From Lachnospiraceae bacterium (GTDB lineage Bacteria; Bacillota; Clostridia; Lachnospirales; Lachnospiraceae), in contig JAFSYD010000229.1 in assembly GCA_017443685.1 (NCBI GenBank), positions 1-21,859 on the forward strand: 21,859 nt of DNA, in the 5' to 3' direction. The notes beneath the pieces are model-generated. The model did no database searches. It saw only the letters and a list, made by a program, of their open reading frames with translations, and was not told the origin of the DNA. A program made the position numbers and the translations under genes. How positions within the stretch are numbered: the first letter of the stretch is position 1; the number at the start of each line of letters is the position of its first letter. This document shows, in pieces, positions 8,715-16,928 of this stretch.

Positions 8715-10559
8715 CTAAGCGCCTCCCACCGGAAAGAAATCAATAACCTCCGGCTCCTTTTGCGCCGGCTGCTCCAAGTCCCCCTCGTCCGCTGATACAG
8801 GAACTTCTTCCGGCCTGTCTTCCCGTAAGCCTAACGCATCGCTGATCTTCCTTACCATGCTTTCGTAGGTCAAAAGGAAATCCGGGTGACATTCCTCAAG
8901 TATCCGCACATCCGCCCCGGACGCTGCCTTCTCCAGCTTCTGCGCCTTAATCGAAAGGTCTTCGGCGCCGATGATCTTCGAGGTGCTTTTTATCGCATGT
9001 ACCTTGATGCAGTAAAGTTTCCAGTCCTCCTGTGAGAAAGCGTCCCGCAATTCCTCCACCTTTTTGTCATAGCCTTTTGCGTATTCCGCCAGAACTTCAA
9101 GGTAAAAGTCCCAGTCGTCCTGGCAGTACGAAAGGCCTTCCCCGCAGTTCAGCCCCTCTATCCCGGCAAGCCTGTGCTCCGCTGTATCGCAGCAAGGCAC
9201 CGCATATCCTCCCTCCGCCATGATATCCAAAGGCGCCGGAACAGCTTCCCTTACCGGATCTTCTTCCTGCGGCTTTTCCTGCTCCGGCACTTCTTCCCCG
9301 CTCCCGCCGGCTCCTAAGAACACCGCGATCTGATACGCGTAAAACGGCTTATCGATCACGGTAATGTTCTCTCCGATCTCCCCTTCGTAATCCGCATCCC
9401 GGATCAGAGCCACATGACAGGAGGCCGCCAGAGCATCCAGATAAGCCTTGTTGTCCCGGTATTCCCCCGTCCCGACAAAAAGATGCGTCACCTTTACCGT
9501 CCGCAAAAGCTCCTTTAAGTCCCCAAGGGATGTAACCCTCGGAAAACTCATCGACCAGCCCTTCATCAGGCTGGTGATCAGCCGCATATAATAATCCCGT
9601 ACCTTTGGGTTCGGCACCGTAAGAAATCCCAGGTATCCCGCCGGGACAGGCTGCACGGCGCACTTTAACGGAAGGCAGCTCTCCCCGTCGCAGACCTCTT
9701 GGGGAATGCTGACGGAAACCCCGGTTCCTTCGCCCTTCGCGCTGTCAATGCGCATGACGCCGCCCATGGCTCTTACCAGACCGCGGACGATCAAAAGGCC
9801 AAGTCCCGGACCGTCTGCCGCCCTCTCTTCCCCGCTTTTCTCCGGGAAAAATCCGGCACACACCCGGTCAATCTCTTCCCCGCTCATGCCGCATCCCGTA
9901 TCCTCCACTTCGATCAGAAGATTGATGCCGTATGGTCTTTCCTGCCGTCCCATATGGACGTATACGCCTCCGCTTTCCGTGAAGCGGCAGCTGTTCGTCA
10001 CAAGCGCCCGCAGGATGCTTACTATTTTATCGCCATCGCCCCTAAGCTCCGCGGGAACGGCGCTGTCAATGTCGAAGACAATATCCAGCCCCCTGTCATT
10101 CATCAGCCGGATCTCGTCAAGGATGCTCTCAAAAATCCCGGTCACACGGTAGGGCGCCTTTTGGATTCCGATGTCACCCCCTATCAGATCGGCAAAATCC
10201 CGGACATTGCGCATCTCAGCCGCCAGACGGTATCCTGCCGCACGCATGGGATAAAGCCTTCCGCAGAGCGCAGCATCCGTCCCGTAATCCTTAAGCACGT
10301 CCGCAACCTCCTCAATGGAAGCAAGCTGCGGCCTTGCCTCCCCGGAAATACGGCATAAAAGCCTCCGATAGCTTTCTTTGGCGGCGTCAGCAGCCCTTAA
10401 GCGCTCCCTGGCGTTCCTTTCGCTCCGCTGCAGGATCGCGCACAGGCGGCTTAAGATCAGGCACGCTGCCGTAATGGCAAACATGCCGATATCCCGTTCA
10501 AATATCAGATTCAGGATCAAAAGAAGCAAAGAAAAAAACGTTATTGCCGTCATCTTCAT
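8715..10559 (-). CDS. Kinase-like protein lacking the phospho-His, with HPt domain
   Basis: 614 residues counted from the Met at 10559. AGGAG abuts that ATG, so the Met at 10553 (6 bases from the site) is the likelier start. Two N-terminal hydrophobic stretches (about 5-20 and 25-42) are followed by a HisKA-like helix in which SHEIRTP is replaced by SGEARPQ, so the phospho-His position is G73. The ATPase domain keeps N189, EDTGCGM (220-225) and GPGLGLLIV (250-258). Residues 305-417 look like a receiver without its phospho-Asp, ending in IDKPF. A Pro/Glu-rich linker (421-445) leads to an HPt domain (about 480-575) with H521 in VHAIKSTSKIIGA. The protein should not autophosphorylate conventionally but could accept phosphate on the HPt from neighbouring receivers. 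It is the only HPt encoded in the cluster. Confidence 0.85.
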   Translation of the reverse strand: MKMTAITFFSLLLLILNLIFERDIGMFAITAACLILSRLCAILQRSERNARERLRAADAAKESYRRLLCRISGEARPQLASIEEVADVLKDYGTDAALCGRLYPMRAAGYRLAAEMRNVRDFADLIGGDIGIQKAPYRVTGIFESILDEIRLMNDRGLDIVFDIDSAVPAELRGDGDKIVSILRALVTNSCRFTESGGVYVHMGRQERPYGINLLIEVEDTGCGMSGEEIDRVCAGFFPEKSGEERAADGPGLGLLIVRGLVRAMGGVMRIDSAKGEGTGVSVSIPQEVCDGESCLPLKCAVQPVPAGYLGFLTVPNPKVRDYYMRLITSLMKGWSMSFPRVTSLGDLKELLRTVKVTHLFVGTGEYRDNKAYLDALAASCHVALIRDADYEGEIGENITVIDKPFYAYQIAVFLGAGGSGEEVPEQEKPQEEDPVREAVPAPLDIMAEGGYAVPCCDTAEHRLAGIEGLNCGEGLSYCQDDWDFYLEVLAEYAKGYDKKVEELRDAFSQEDWKLYCIKVHAIKSTSKIIGAEDLSIKAQKLEKAASGADVRILEECHPDFLLTYESMVRKISDALGLREDRPEEVPVSADEGDLEQPAQKEPEVIDFFPVGGA

Positions 10560-10597
10560 CTCCTCTAATACTAACCTCTTGCCCGGGAAGCCGCGCT

Positions 10598-13500
10598 TTA
10601 GAGCATTCCTTCGAGCGTTTCGAAGAGCAGGTCAGGCTGGATCGGCTTGGACAAATGGGCGTTCAGCCCCGCCTGCAGGCTTCGCTGGACATCTTCATCA
10701 AACGCATTTGCCGTAAGCGCGATGATCGGAACCGTCTTCGCGTCTGCACGGTCCAGCGCCCGGATCGCAACGGTTGCCTCGATCCCCGTCATCTCCGGCA
10801 TCCGCATATCCATCAGGATCGCGTCATAATATCCGACCTCGCTTGCCGCAAACATATCAAGCGCCTTCCTGCCGTTATCCGCAAGCTCGCTTTCCATATC
10901 CCGCATCTTAAGAACCTTCATCATGATCTGCGCATTGACCGCCATATCCTCGGCGATCAGGATGCGCTTTCCGGCAAGCTCCGCCTTTTTCTTCTCTGTG
11001 GGGATCTCTGCCATTTTCTTCTTCATCGCGCTCTTGAACTCATCCAGCAGGTTGCTGGTGAAAAGCGGCTTCGAGATGAAGCTGTCAACGCCCGCCGCAA
11101 GCGCCTCGTCTAAGATATCGTCCCAGTTGTACGCCGTTAAGATGATGATCGCCGACTCATCGCCGATCTCGGAACGGATGGCGCGTGTGGTCTCGACGCC
11201 GTCCATTTCCGGCATCTGCCAGTCAACGATGATCAGGTTGTAGGGATCCCGCCTTGCATGGCGGAGACGTACCATCTCCAGTGCCTTAGTGCCGGAGGTC
11301 GCCGTTTCCGTAGCAATACCCGCAGTCTGCAGCAGGAGCTTCGCATGCTCGCACGCCACCTCGTCATCGTCAATGACAAGAACGCTCATCTCCTGCGGAC
11401 GGATTTCAATGTCCGCCGCGCCCGTATCCTTCCGGTCGGAGTCAAGCAGCGTCAGCGTCACGGTAAATGTCGTGCCCTTTCCCTTTTCGCTTTCGACCTC
11501 GATATTGCCGTTCATCATCTCGACTATGCTCTTCGTGATCGCCATCCCAAGCCCGGAGCTTCCGTATTTGTTCGACGCGGTGGAATCCTCCTGGGAAAAG
11601 GTATCGAACAGCTTCGGCAGGTATTCTTTGCTCATGCCGATGCCGGTGTCTGTAATCTTGAAGCGGAGCGTTGATTTGTCGTCAAACGCCGCAAGCTTCT
11701 CGACATCGAAATCCACATTCCCGCCCTCCGGCGTGAATTTAACAGCATTGCCTAAAATATTGATCATCACCTGGCGCAGCTTGATGCTGTCGCCGATGTA
11801 ATAATCATCGAGCGCACCGCCCACGTGGCAGTTGTATTCGATGCCCTTTTCCGCGCACTGTCCGCTGAAAATGGTGTTGATCTGCTCCATCAGCTTCGGG
11901 AAAGAAAACTCCTCATTCTTGATCACCATCCGCCCGGACTCAATCCGCGACATATCCAAAATGTCGTTGATCAGCGACAGAAGATGCTGTGCGGAAGTAC
12001 CGATCTTCTCCAGATAATCCCGCGCTGCATCCGATAAGCCCTCCTCGTGGAGCGCAAGGCTGTCAAGCCCGATGATGGCGTTCATCGGGGTTCGGATCTC
12101 ATGGCTCATATTGGAAAGGAACACCGTCTTGGCTTTGCTCGCCTCTTCGGCCGCCGCAAGCGCGTCCGACAGCGCCTGGCTCCTCGCCATGGAATCCCGC
12201 ATTTCCTCATCGATGTCTGAGAACCCGACGCCGATGGCGTGGATACGGCCATCCTCACGCTCATCCGGCTGCCGCACTCCCGCCATCCGCAGCATCTCAT
12301 AGCTTTCCCTGCCGCCCCGCCGGACCAGATAGCGGCATGCAATGATAACGTCCCTTGCAAGCGCGGCAGAGATGTTTTCGGGCTTGATGAAATTCAAGAA
12401 ATCGTCCCTGTATTTCTCATCGACATAGTCAACCGCATATTTCGTAAACTCCGCAGAAAAGTCAAACTGTCCCTTGACATCGATGTCCACGGCCCCGGAC
12501 TTGCGGTAGCAGAAGCCCTCGTCAGTGTCGAGATCCACATAATATACGCTGCGGTAATCGGATGCCAGCGCAGTAATCATCCGATCCTGCTGCGCCCGCT
12601 GCTTCTCCTGCTCCAAAAGCTCCTCCTGCAGCGCAAGCTGTTCTTCGAGCTCCTCCTGCCGCACGCGGTTCTCCGCCTCTGCGGTCTCGCGTTCCAGACG
12701 GAGTGCCGAAGCCTTGCGCGACTGTATGAAGGCCACAACAAAGACCGCCAGCATCGCCGCCGCCACCAGAACGGATAAAACCATGCTCCGGCGGATAATG
12801 CCGTCGGAAATGGCACCGATCTCGTCGCTTATTACGCTTTCACGGATCAGATATGTCAGCATCCAGTCGGTGTTCCTGACCGGTATATAATAGAGCGTTT
12901 CGGTGATCCCGTTGTAAGTGAACGACACCTCGCCGGTCCTTGCTTCCTTAAAATCCGACACGACCTTGTCATTGCTGTATCCGAACTCGTAATCCGCCGC
13001 CGCAAGCGCATCCAAAAGATTGTCCTCGCTTGCAAGACCGCCAAGTACCGTATTGGTAAGAGCCACGCCGTCCTTCGTGTAGATGTTGCAGAAGGTGATG
13101 CTGTTGCTGCTGCCCTCAAAGGAAATCCTCTCCAGCATCTTGTCCATGTCCATTTCCATGAAGCACACGTCAAGATGCTTATCCCCCAGGGGCAGACGGT
13201 CAATGGGAATGGCGATAACCAGCTTTTTGTCGTCCTTGTCAATGTGGCGGACAGATATCTCCGGACCGCTAATATTCTTATAATCGAACCCGTAGGAGTC
13301 GATATCCGTCCTCGTGCCGCGGGATGTATAGATCAGCCCGTCCTCGTCAACGAAGGCGAACCGCTCCAAGTCATAAAGCTGCTTCATCCGCGCCTGATAG
13401 CTCTGCAGGGTCTCGACGCTTTCAAGATCGGATCTCTCGATCAGACCGACCGCGATGTCCAGGTCGTCGATGTAATCTTCGAGCGTGGACGCGACAACCT

Positions 13501-13678
13501 GCTCGCGCCGTTCCGTCATTTCACCCATGAACAGCACCGATACCTTGCGCACCGCCTCAAGGGAATCAACGCCCGCGCTGCGCCCCGTCCAGATGGTGCC
13601 GCAGACCATTATGAGGGCAAACAGCACCCCTCCGATGATGGCAGGCCGTATGAAATTCGAATTATTATTACCTTCCAT
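10598..13678 (-). CDS. Hybrid histidine kinase with extracytoplasmic sensor and two receivers
   Basis: 1026 residues from the ATG at 13678, preceded by GGGGG at about 8 bases. An in-frame Met 25 codons earlier (13753) is rejected because the promoter lies between the two. TM1 (about 11-30) and TM2 (299-318) flank a Cache-like sensor of about 265 residues. A Glu/Gln-rich coiled coil (320-370) and a PAS-like region (370-490) follow. HisKA has H526 in SHEIRTPMNAI. The ATPase domain has N644, DTGIGM (677-682) and GLGMAI (709-714). Receiver 1 (764-880) has D819 and K870; receiver 2 (905-1025) has D957 in ILMD and K1011. All catalytic residues are intact. It is the first gene of the four-gene cluster, 38 bp before the HPt protein. 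The signal sensed is unknown, and the only downstream partners visible are its neighbours. Confidence 0.93.
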   Translation of the reverse strand: MEGNNNSNFIRPAIIGGVLFALIMVCGTIWTGRSAGVDSLEAVRKVSVLFMGEMTERREQVVASTLEDYIDDLDIAVGLIERSDLESVETLQSYQARMKQLYDLERFAFVDEDGLIYTSRGTRTDIDSYGFDYKNISGPEISVRHIDKDDKKLVIAIPIDRLPLGDKHLDVCFMEMDMDKMLERISFEGSSNSITFCNIYTKDGVALTNTVLGGLASEDNLLDALAAADYEFGYSNDKVVSDFKEARTGEVSFTYNGITETLYYIPVRNTDWMLTYLIRESVISDEIGAISDGIIRRSMVLSVLVAAAMLAVFVVAFIQSRKASALRLERETAEAENRVRQEELEEQLALQEELLEQEKQRAQQDRMITALASDYRSVYYVDLDTDEGFCYRKSGAVDIDVKGQFDFSAEFTKYAVDYVDEKYRDDFLNFIKPENISAALARDVIIACRYLVRRGGRESYEMLRMAGVRQPDEREDGRIHAIGVGFSDIDEEMRDSMARSQALSDALAAAEEASKAKTVFLSNMSHEIRTPMNAIIGLDSLALHEEGLSDAARDYLEKIGTSAQHLLSLINDILDMSRIESGRMVIKNEEFSFPKLMEQINTIFSGQCAEKGIEYNCHVGGALDDYYIGDSIKLRQVMINILGNAVKFTPEGGNVDFDVEKLAAFDDKSTLRFKITDTGIGMSKEYLPKLFDTFSQEDSTASNKYGSSGLGMAITKSIVEMMNGNIEVESEKGKGTTFTVTLTLLDSDRKDTGAADIEIRPQEMSVLVIDDDEVACEHAKLLLQTAGIATETATSGTKALEMVRLRHARRDPYNLIIVDWQMPEMDGVETTRAIRSEIGDESAIIILTAYNWDDILDEALAAGVDSFISKPLFTSNLLDEFKSAMKKKMAEIPTEKKKAELAGKRILIAEDMAVNAQIMMKVLKMRDMESELADNGRKALDMFAASEVGYYDAILMDMRMPEMTGIEATVAIRALDRADAKTVPIIALTANAFDEDVQRSLQAGLNAHLSKPIQPDLLFETLEGML

Positions 13679-13712
13679 TTGCGTACCCCCTTTTTGGGAT
13701 TTTATGCACCTA

Positions 13713-13741
13713 ATCATAGCATAAAAGTTGTGGAAGCACAA
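13713..13741 (-). promoter_or_regulatory. Promoter of the four-gene signalling cluster
   Basis: On the minus strand there is TTGTGC (13741-13736), a 17-bp spacer, then TATGAT (13718-13713) with an extended -10 TG. The start point would be near 13706, giving a leader of about 28 bases to the ATG at 13678. This decides against the upstream in-frame Met. Confidence 0.6.
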
Positions 13742-13747
13742 TTCCAT

Positions 13748-13777
13748 TTGCATTTTATCGCCGCCGCGTGTTATGAT
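13748..13777 (+). promoter_or_regulatory. Promoter of the DUF4317 gene
   Basis: TTGCAT (13748-13753), an 18-bp spacer, then TATGAT (13772-13777) with an extended -10 TG. It is back to back with the cluster promoter, the two -35 boxes only 6 bp apart, so RNA polymerase or a regulator bound at one would affect the other. Confidence 0.5.
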
Positions 13778-13812
13778 TCAATCCAAAGTAAAAGTTTTAC
13801 GCGAGGTGGATT

Positions 13813-15042
13813 ATGAATAAAAAAGACCTGACAGAACTGAAGCGGCGGATGAAAAAGGAATCCTGCACCATCACGAAGATGTGCGGCTGCTATGTGGATT
13901 CCGGGAAGAACAAGGTGACGACCTTCGCCGAGGATTTCCTTCTTCTCGAAGATGAAGAATTTTACAAATATCTCGAAATCTGCAATAAGGCACTCTCCGG
14001 TACGATGAACAACAATCTTGTAGAGCTTGAATTTCCGACAGACGAGGAAATATCGGGCGGGATGCAGAGCGCGCTTCTTGCTCTGCGCGAAAGCGAACTG
14101 CAGAACGAAACGGTGCTCGACGCATTTTACGATCACGTGATTGACACCTACGATGAGGTCGGGAACTATCTGATCCTCCTCTTCTTCGACTCGTATGACA
14201 TTCCGATGAAGACGACCGACAACCTCCTGCTCGGCGAATCCGACGAGGTCTTCGACTACATTGTCTGCGCGATCTGCCCCGTCAATCTCTCGAAGCCCGG
14301 TCTGTCCTTCAACGAAGAGCAAAAGAAGATCGCCGCACGCGAGCGCGACTGGGTGGTCGGCGCCACCGAAAGCGGATTTCTGTTCCCGTGCTTTACCGAC
14401 CGCTCGACCGATATTCACCATATCTTAGTCTATACGAAGAACGCAAAGGATCCGCACCGGGAGTTCTGGGAGAACGGGCTCGGCTGCCCGTCGAAGCTGA
14501 CCTCCACGGAGAAGCGGATCTCGTTTGTCGATATGATGTCGAAGACCTTAGGTCCGGAGAACGAGGACACCGAAGACCTTGTTCTCGATGTCCAGCAGAA
14601 CATCGACAATTATGTAAAGGAAGAGATCGCGGCCTACGGCGAGGATGTGCCGGTCATTCTGAACCAGAACGATATGAACGACATTCTTTTGGACAGCGGG
14701 ATTTCCGAACGGAAGGCAGAAAAGATTTCCGCCGGATACAATGAATTTTTTGCCGACGAAAAGCCGGAGGCGGAAGAGCTTGTGGATTCCCGTGCTCTGA
14801 AGAATAATGAGCTGCGCAACGAAAAGCGCATTCTCTCCGAGCAGGTGGTCGCCCTGACCGAGCAGCTGAATGAAGCGGGGATCTTAACCGAAGACGGCGC
14901 AAATGTTGATATTGTGCTTCGCGTATCCGAGGCAAAGGCGTCGGAGATTTCCTCAACCTTTGTAGACGGACGGCGGACACTTCTCATCCCGCTTGACGAC
15001 AGCGATACGACAACGATCAACGGACAGGCTGTGAGGTTCTGA
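13813..15042 (+). CDS. DUF4317 family protein
   Basis: 409-residue soluble protein with no signal peptide or membrane segment. I recognise the DUF4317 family, common in Clostridia and of unknown function, from the N-terminal KKDLTELKRRMK, then ITKMCGCYVDSGKNKVTTF, a run of acidic residues, and GTMNNNLVELEFPT. Conserved Cys pairs or metal sites are not evident beyond the early C-G-C. The C-terminal third is charged and helical (about 285-350) and includes a KAEKIS helix-turn-like stretch. GAGGTGG lies just before the ATG. It is transcribed divergently from the signalling cluster, which may mean shared regulation but does not assign a role. No clear terminator follows. Confidence 0.8.
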   Translation: MNKKDLTELKRRMKKESCTITKMCGCYVDSGKNKVTTFAEDFLLLEDEEFYKYLEICNKALSGTMNNNLVELEFPTDEEISGGMQSALLALRESELQNETVLDAFYDHVIDTYDEVGNYLILLFFDSYDIPMKTTDNLLLGESDEVFDYIVCAICPVNLSKPGLSFNEEQKKIAARERDWVVGATESGFLFPCFTDRSTDIHHILVYTKNAKDPHREFWENGLGCPSKLTSTEKRISFVDMMSKTLGPENEDTEDLVLDVQQNIDNYVKEEIAAYGEDVPVILNQNDMNDILLDSGISERKAEKISAGYNEFFADEKPEAEELVDSRALKNNELRNEKRILSEQVVALTEQLNEAGILTEDGANVDIVLRVSEAKASEISSTFVDGRRTLLIPLDDSDTTTINGQAVRF

Positions 15043-15090
15043 TCTATAGAATATGGGCTGTCACATAATGATGGATGAATTGCCGATTGG

Positions 15091-15135
15091 AGTCGAAAAT
15101 CCGGCACCCGGATAGACCGGCACACCTTTTCGACT
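15091..15135. repeat. Intergenic inverted repeat
   Basis: AGTCGAAAA (15091-15099) and TTTTCGACT (15127-15135) are perfect 9-bp arms around a 27-base spacer. The spacer contains two direct copies of CCGGCAC. It lies between the convergent ends of DUF4317 (plus) and the ASKHA gene (minus). No T run follows on either strand, so it is not a standard terminator. The remainder of 15043-15224 shows nothing I can support as a gene. Confidence 0.55.
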
Positions 15136-15224
15136 GTTCAACCGCCCGCTCCCGTGCCCGTTCCGGATTATTTTCCCAATAGTTGTACCCATTGTATCAA
15201 AAAGACCGTTTTTTTGCAGTGCAA

Positions 15225-16895
15225 TCACCAAATATCCATATTTCTGATATACGCCTCTTTGAAGTATAAATCGTCCGCAAGGCTCACTTGAGCACAACGA
15301 TTTACAATTTCCACGATCTGCTGCTCGTCTTCGGGATGGGTGAGCAGTTTTTCTGCGCCCGCGAGGGAAGTGTTGCCGACGGCTCTTGCTTTCTCCATCA
15401 GATGGCCCGGAAGCAGGCCGACCGTCGCCGCGGAATGCAGATCAAGGTACTCGCCGAAGCTGCCCGCAAGAAGCACTTCATCGACGTCTTTCGTATCCGC
15501 GCCTGCTGCCCGAAGAAGCGTCATTGCTCCCGCGCACACCGCTGCCTTCGCGGTCTGAAACGCCCTGATGTCATCCTGTTTAAGAAGCAGACGGTGGCCT
15601 GCGTCCCGTATATAAATCGGGAAGCCTTCGTCGATATAGCGGTCCGATAATGTTCCGTGACAGTCGATGATTCCGTCGAGGTACATCTCGGCGACTGCAT
15701 CAAAAAGACCGCTGCCGCAGATTCCGCGGGGATAATCCATACTTCTCTTTTCCGTCCGCCCTATGATGTCAGTTTTTTCTCCTCTATTACCGCAAGCAGT
15801 ATCCGACTTATCCTGTCCAGTCGGATGCCAGCGCTGCGACGTGAAGATAGTCCCTCGGGGTCTGCAGCTCACTTCGTTCGTTGGACGGTACCTGGCTCCT
15901 TTTGCACTTTGATCGGTCTTTGCTTTTCCCTTGCTTCCGCCCGCACGGATTCCTCCTTCCGTCTCGCCTGCTGTAATGTTTTTCCTCCCTTGCAAATGGG
16001 AATCCTCGCTCTTGAGCCAATCCGTCCGGCAGAACCCGCTTTTGATCTTCACATGAGAGATCGCTCCCTCAACTGCCGCCATCCCGATGGAAATATTTCC
16101 GCCCTCGAATGCCGGACCGGCGGCGACGGATGTCACATAAAGCCTGCCATTTACCGCAAGTGCCATTTCCCCGTTGGTTCCGAGGTCGATAAACATCGTC
16201 GGTTCCTTTTTCTCTGTCAGATCAAGCGCATAGATTCCTGCGACAATGTCCCCTCCGACAAAAGCGGAGATGCAGGGAAAGACGGTTGCGCGTAATCTGC
16301 CGCCCGAGCGCACACCCCCTTCACACTGCGCGTTCCCGGAGTCATGGGGTTCGCCGGTCTTCCATACCGATTCTTCATATAGCATGGACTCGTCAAAATC
16401 GATCGTTTCATGACGTAAAGAAATATCCCCCGGAATAAATGGTGCCCTAAGAAGCCCGCCCGTCGGCAATCCGGAAAAGATATGCAGCATTGTCGTATTG
16501 CCGGAAATGATAATGGGGCAATCCTCTTTGATTCCCGCTCGTTCTAAAAATGATTTTGCATAACCCGCAATCTGGTTCCGTATCAGCTGCCGCATCCGCT
16601 CCGCCACACGTTCATCCGAAGCTGCGTTCTTCGCGCGTGAAAGCACATCGGAGCCCAGTGCCGCCTTCCGCTGGGGGTTCGTAAACGTCACAGAAAAAAT
16701 CTCGCAGGCTTCCTCCCTTTCTCCCGCCTCGTGTCCGCCGACATTCTTCTTTTTTCCGGTCTCCCGTCCATCCGCATTCTCCGTCAGCTCACCATCCGCA
16801 CTTGCATTCCCGCTATTCTTTTCCCATTGCATCAGCGACATCGCCACCGTCGTCGTCCCGATGTCAACCGCAATGCCGTAGAAAGTATTTTTCAT
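15225..16895 (-). CDS. ASKHA-fold (DUF4445 / RACo-like) protein with inserted segments
   Basis: 556 residues. The ATPase fold motifs are GIAVDIGTTTVA (7-18), SGNTTMLHI (131-139), MFIDLGTNGEMAL (234-246), GICGSGLFDA (391-400) and LLAGSFGEYLDLHSA (475-489). Family members with a 2Fe-2S domain reactivate corrinoid proteins using ATP; this one starts directly at the ASKHA domain, with no ferredoxin domain and no corrinoid partner nearby, so substrate is unknown. Two stretches look foreign: a Gly/Lys/Glu-rich segment (about 29-64) and a segment of roughly 100 residues (about 288-389) between the expected HVKI strand and GICGSG. The latter contains a dispersed repeat read in frame. The reading frame stays open throughout, so the gene is not obviously dead. 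The ribosome site is weak. It lies 33 bp after the ATPase gene on the same strand. Confidence 0.8.
   Translation of the reverse strand: MKNTFYGIAVDIGTTTVAMSLMQWEKNSGNASADGELTENADGRETGKKKNVGGHEAGEREEACEIFSVTFTNPQRKAALGSDVLSRAKNAASDERVAERMRQLIRNQIAGYAKSFLERAGIKEDCPIIISGNTTMLHIFSGLPTGGLLRAPFIPGDISLRHETIDFDESMLYEESVWKTGEPHDSGNAQCEGGVRSGGRLRATVFPCISAFVGGDIVAGIYALDLTEKKEPTMFIDLGTNGEMALAVNGRLYVTSVAAGPAFEGGNISIGMAAVEGAISHVKIKSGFCRTDWLKSEDSHLQGRKNITAGETEGGIRAGGSKGKAKTDQSAKGARYRPTNEVSCRPRGTIFTSQRWHPTGQDKSDTACGNRGEKTDIIGRTEKRSMDYPRGICGSGLFDAVAEMYLDGIIDCHGTLSDRYIDEGFPIYIRDAGHRLLLKQDDIRAFQTAKAAVCAGAMTLLRAAGADTKDVDEVLLAGSFGEYLDLHSAATVGLLPGHLMEKARAVGNTSLAGAEKLLTHPEDEQQIVEIVNRCAQVSLADDLYFKEAYIRNMDIW
15779..15899 (-). 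repeat. Dispersed repeat, copy A, inside the ASKHA gene
   Basis: About 121 bp with two blocks shared with 20917-21066. The left block, 15779-15836, shares TTACCGCAAG and CGGATGCCAG. The right block, 15869-15899, is identical at 25 of 31 positions by hand alignment and begins TCACTTCGTTCG. A 32-base middle differs between copies. It is read in frame as about residues 333-373 of the ASKHA protein (including RYRPTNEVSCRPRG and KSDTACGNRGEK). Confidence 0.75.
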
Positions 16896-16928
16896 AATCC
16901 ATAAACACTCACATAGAATTAAAGCTGT

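Noticed and set aside
9699..10358. 219-codon open frame on the plus strand
   Set aside because: Antisense to the ATPase domain of the kinase-like gene; no recognisable protein features.
13679..13753. 25-codon N-terminal extension of the double-receiver kinase
   Set aside because: The predicted promoter lies inside it, while GGGGG is well placed for the ATG at 13678.
13771..14421. 216-codon open frame on the minus strand
   Set aside because: Antisense to DUF4317. It would also run across the divergent promoters.
15061..15297. 78-codon minus-strand frame overlapping the end of the ASKHA gene
   Set aside because: Runs through the intergenic inverted repeat in another frame, with no ribosome site or family match.
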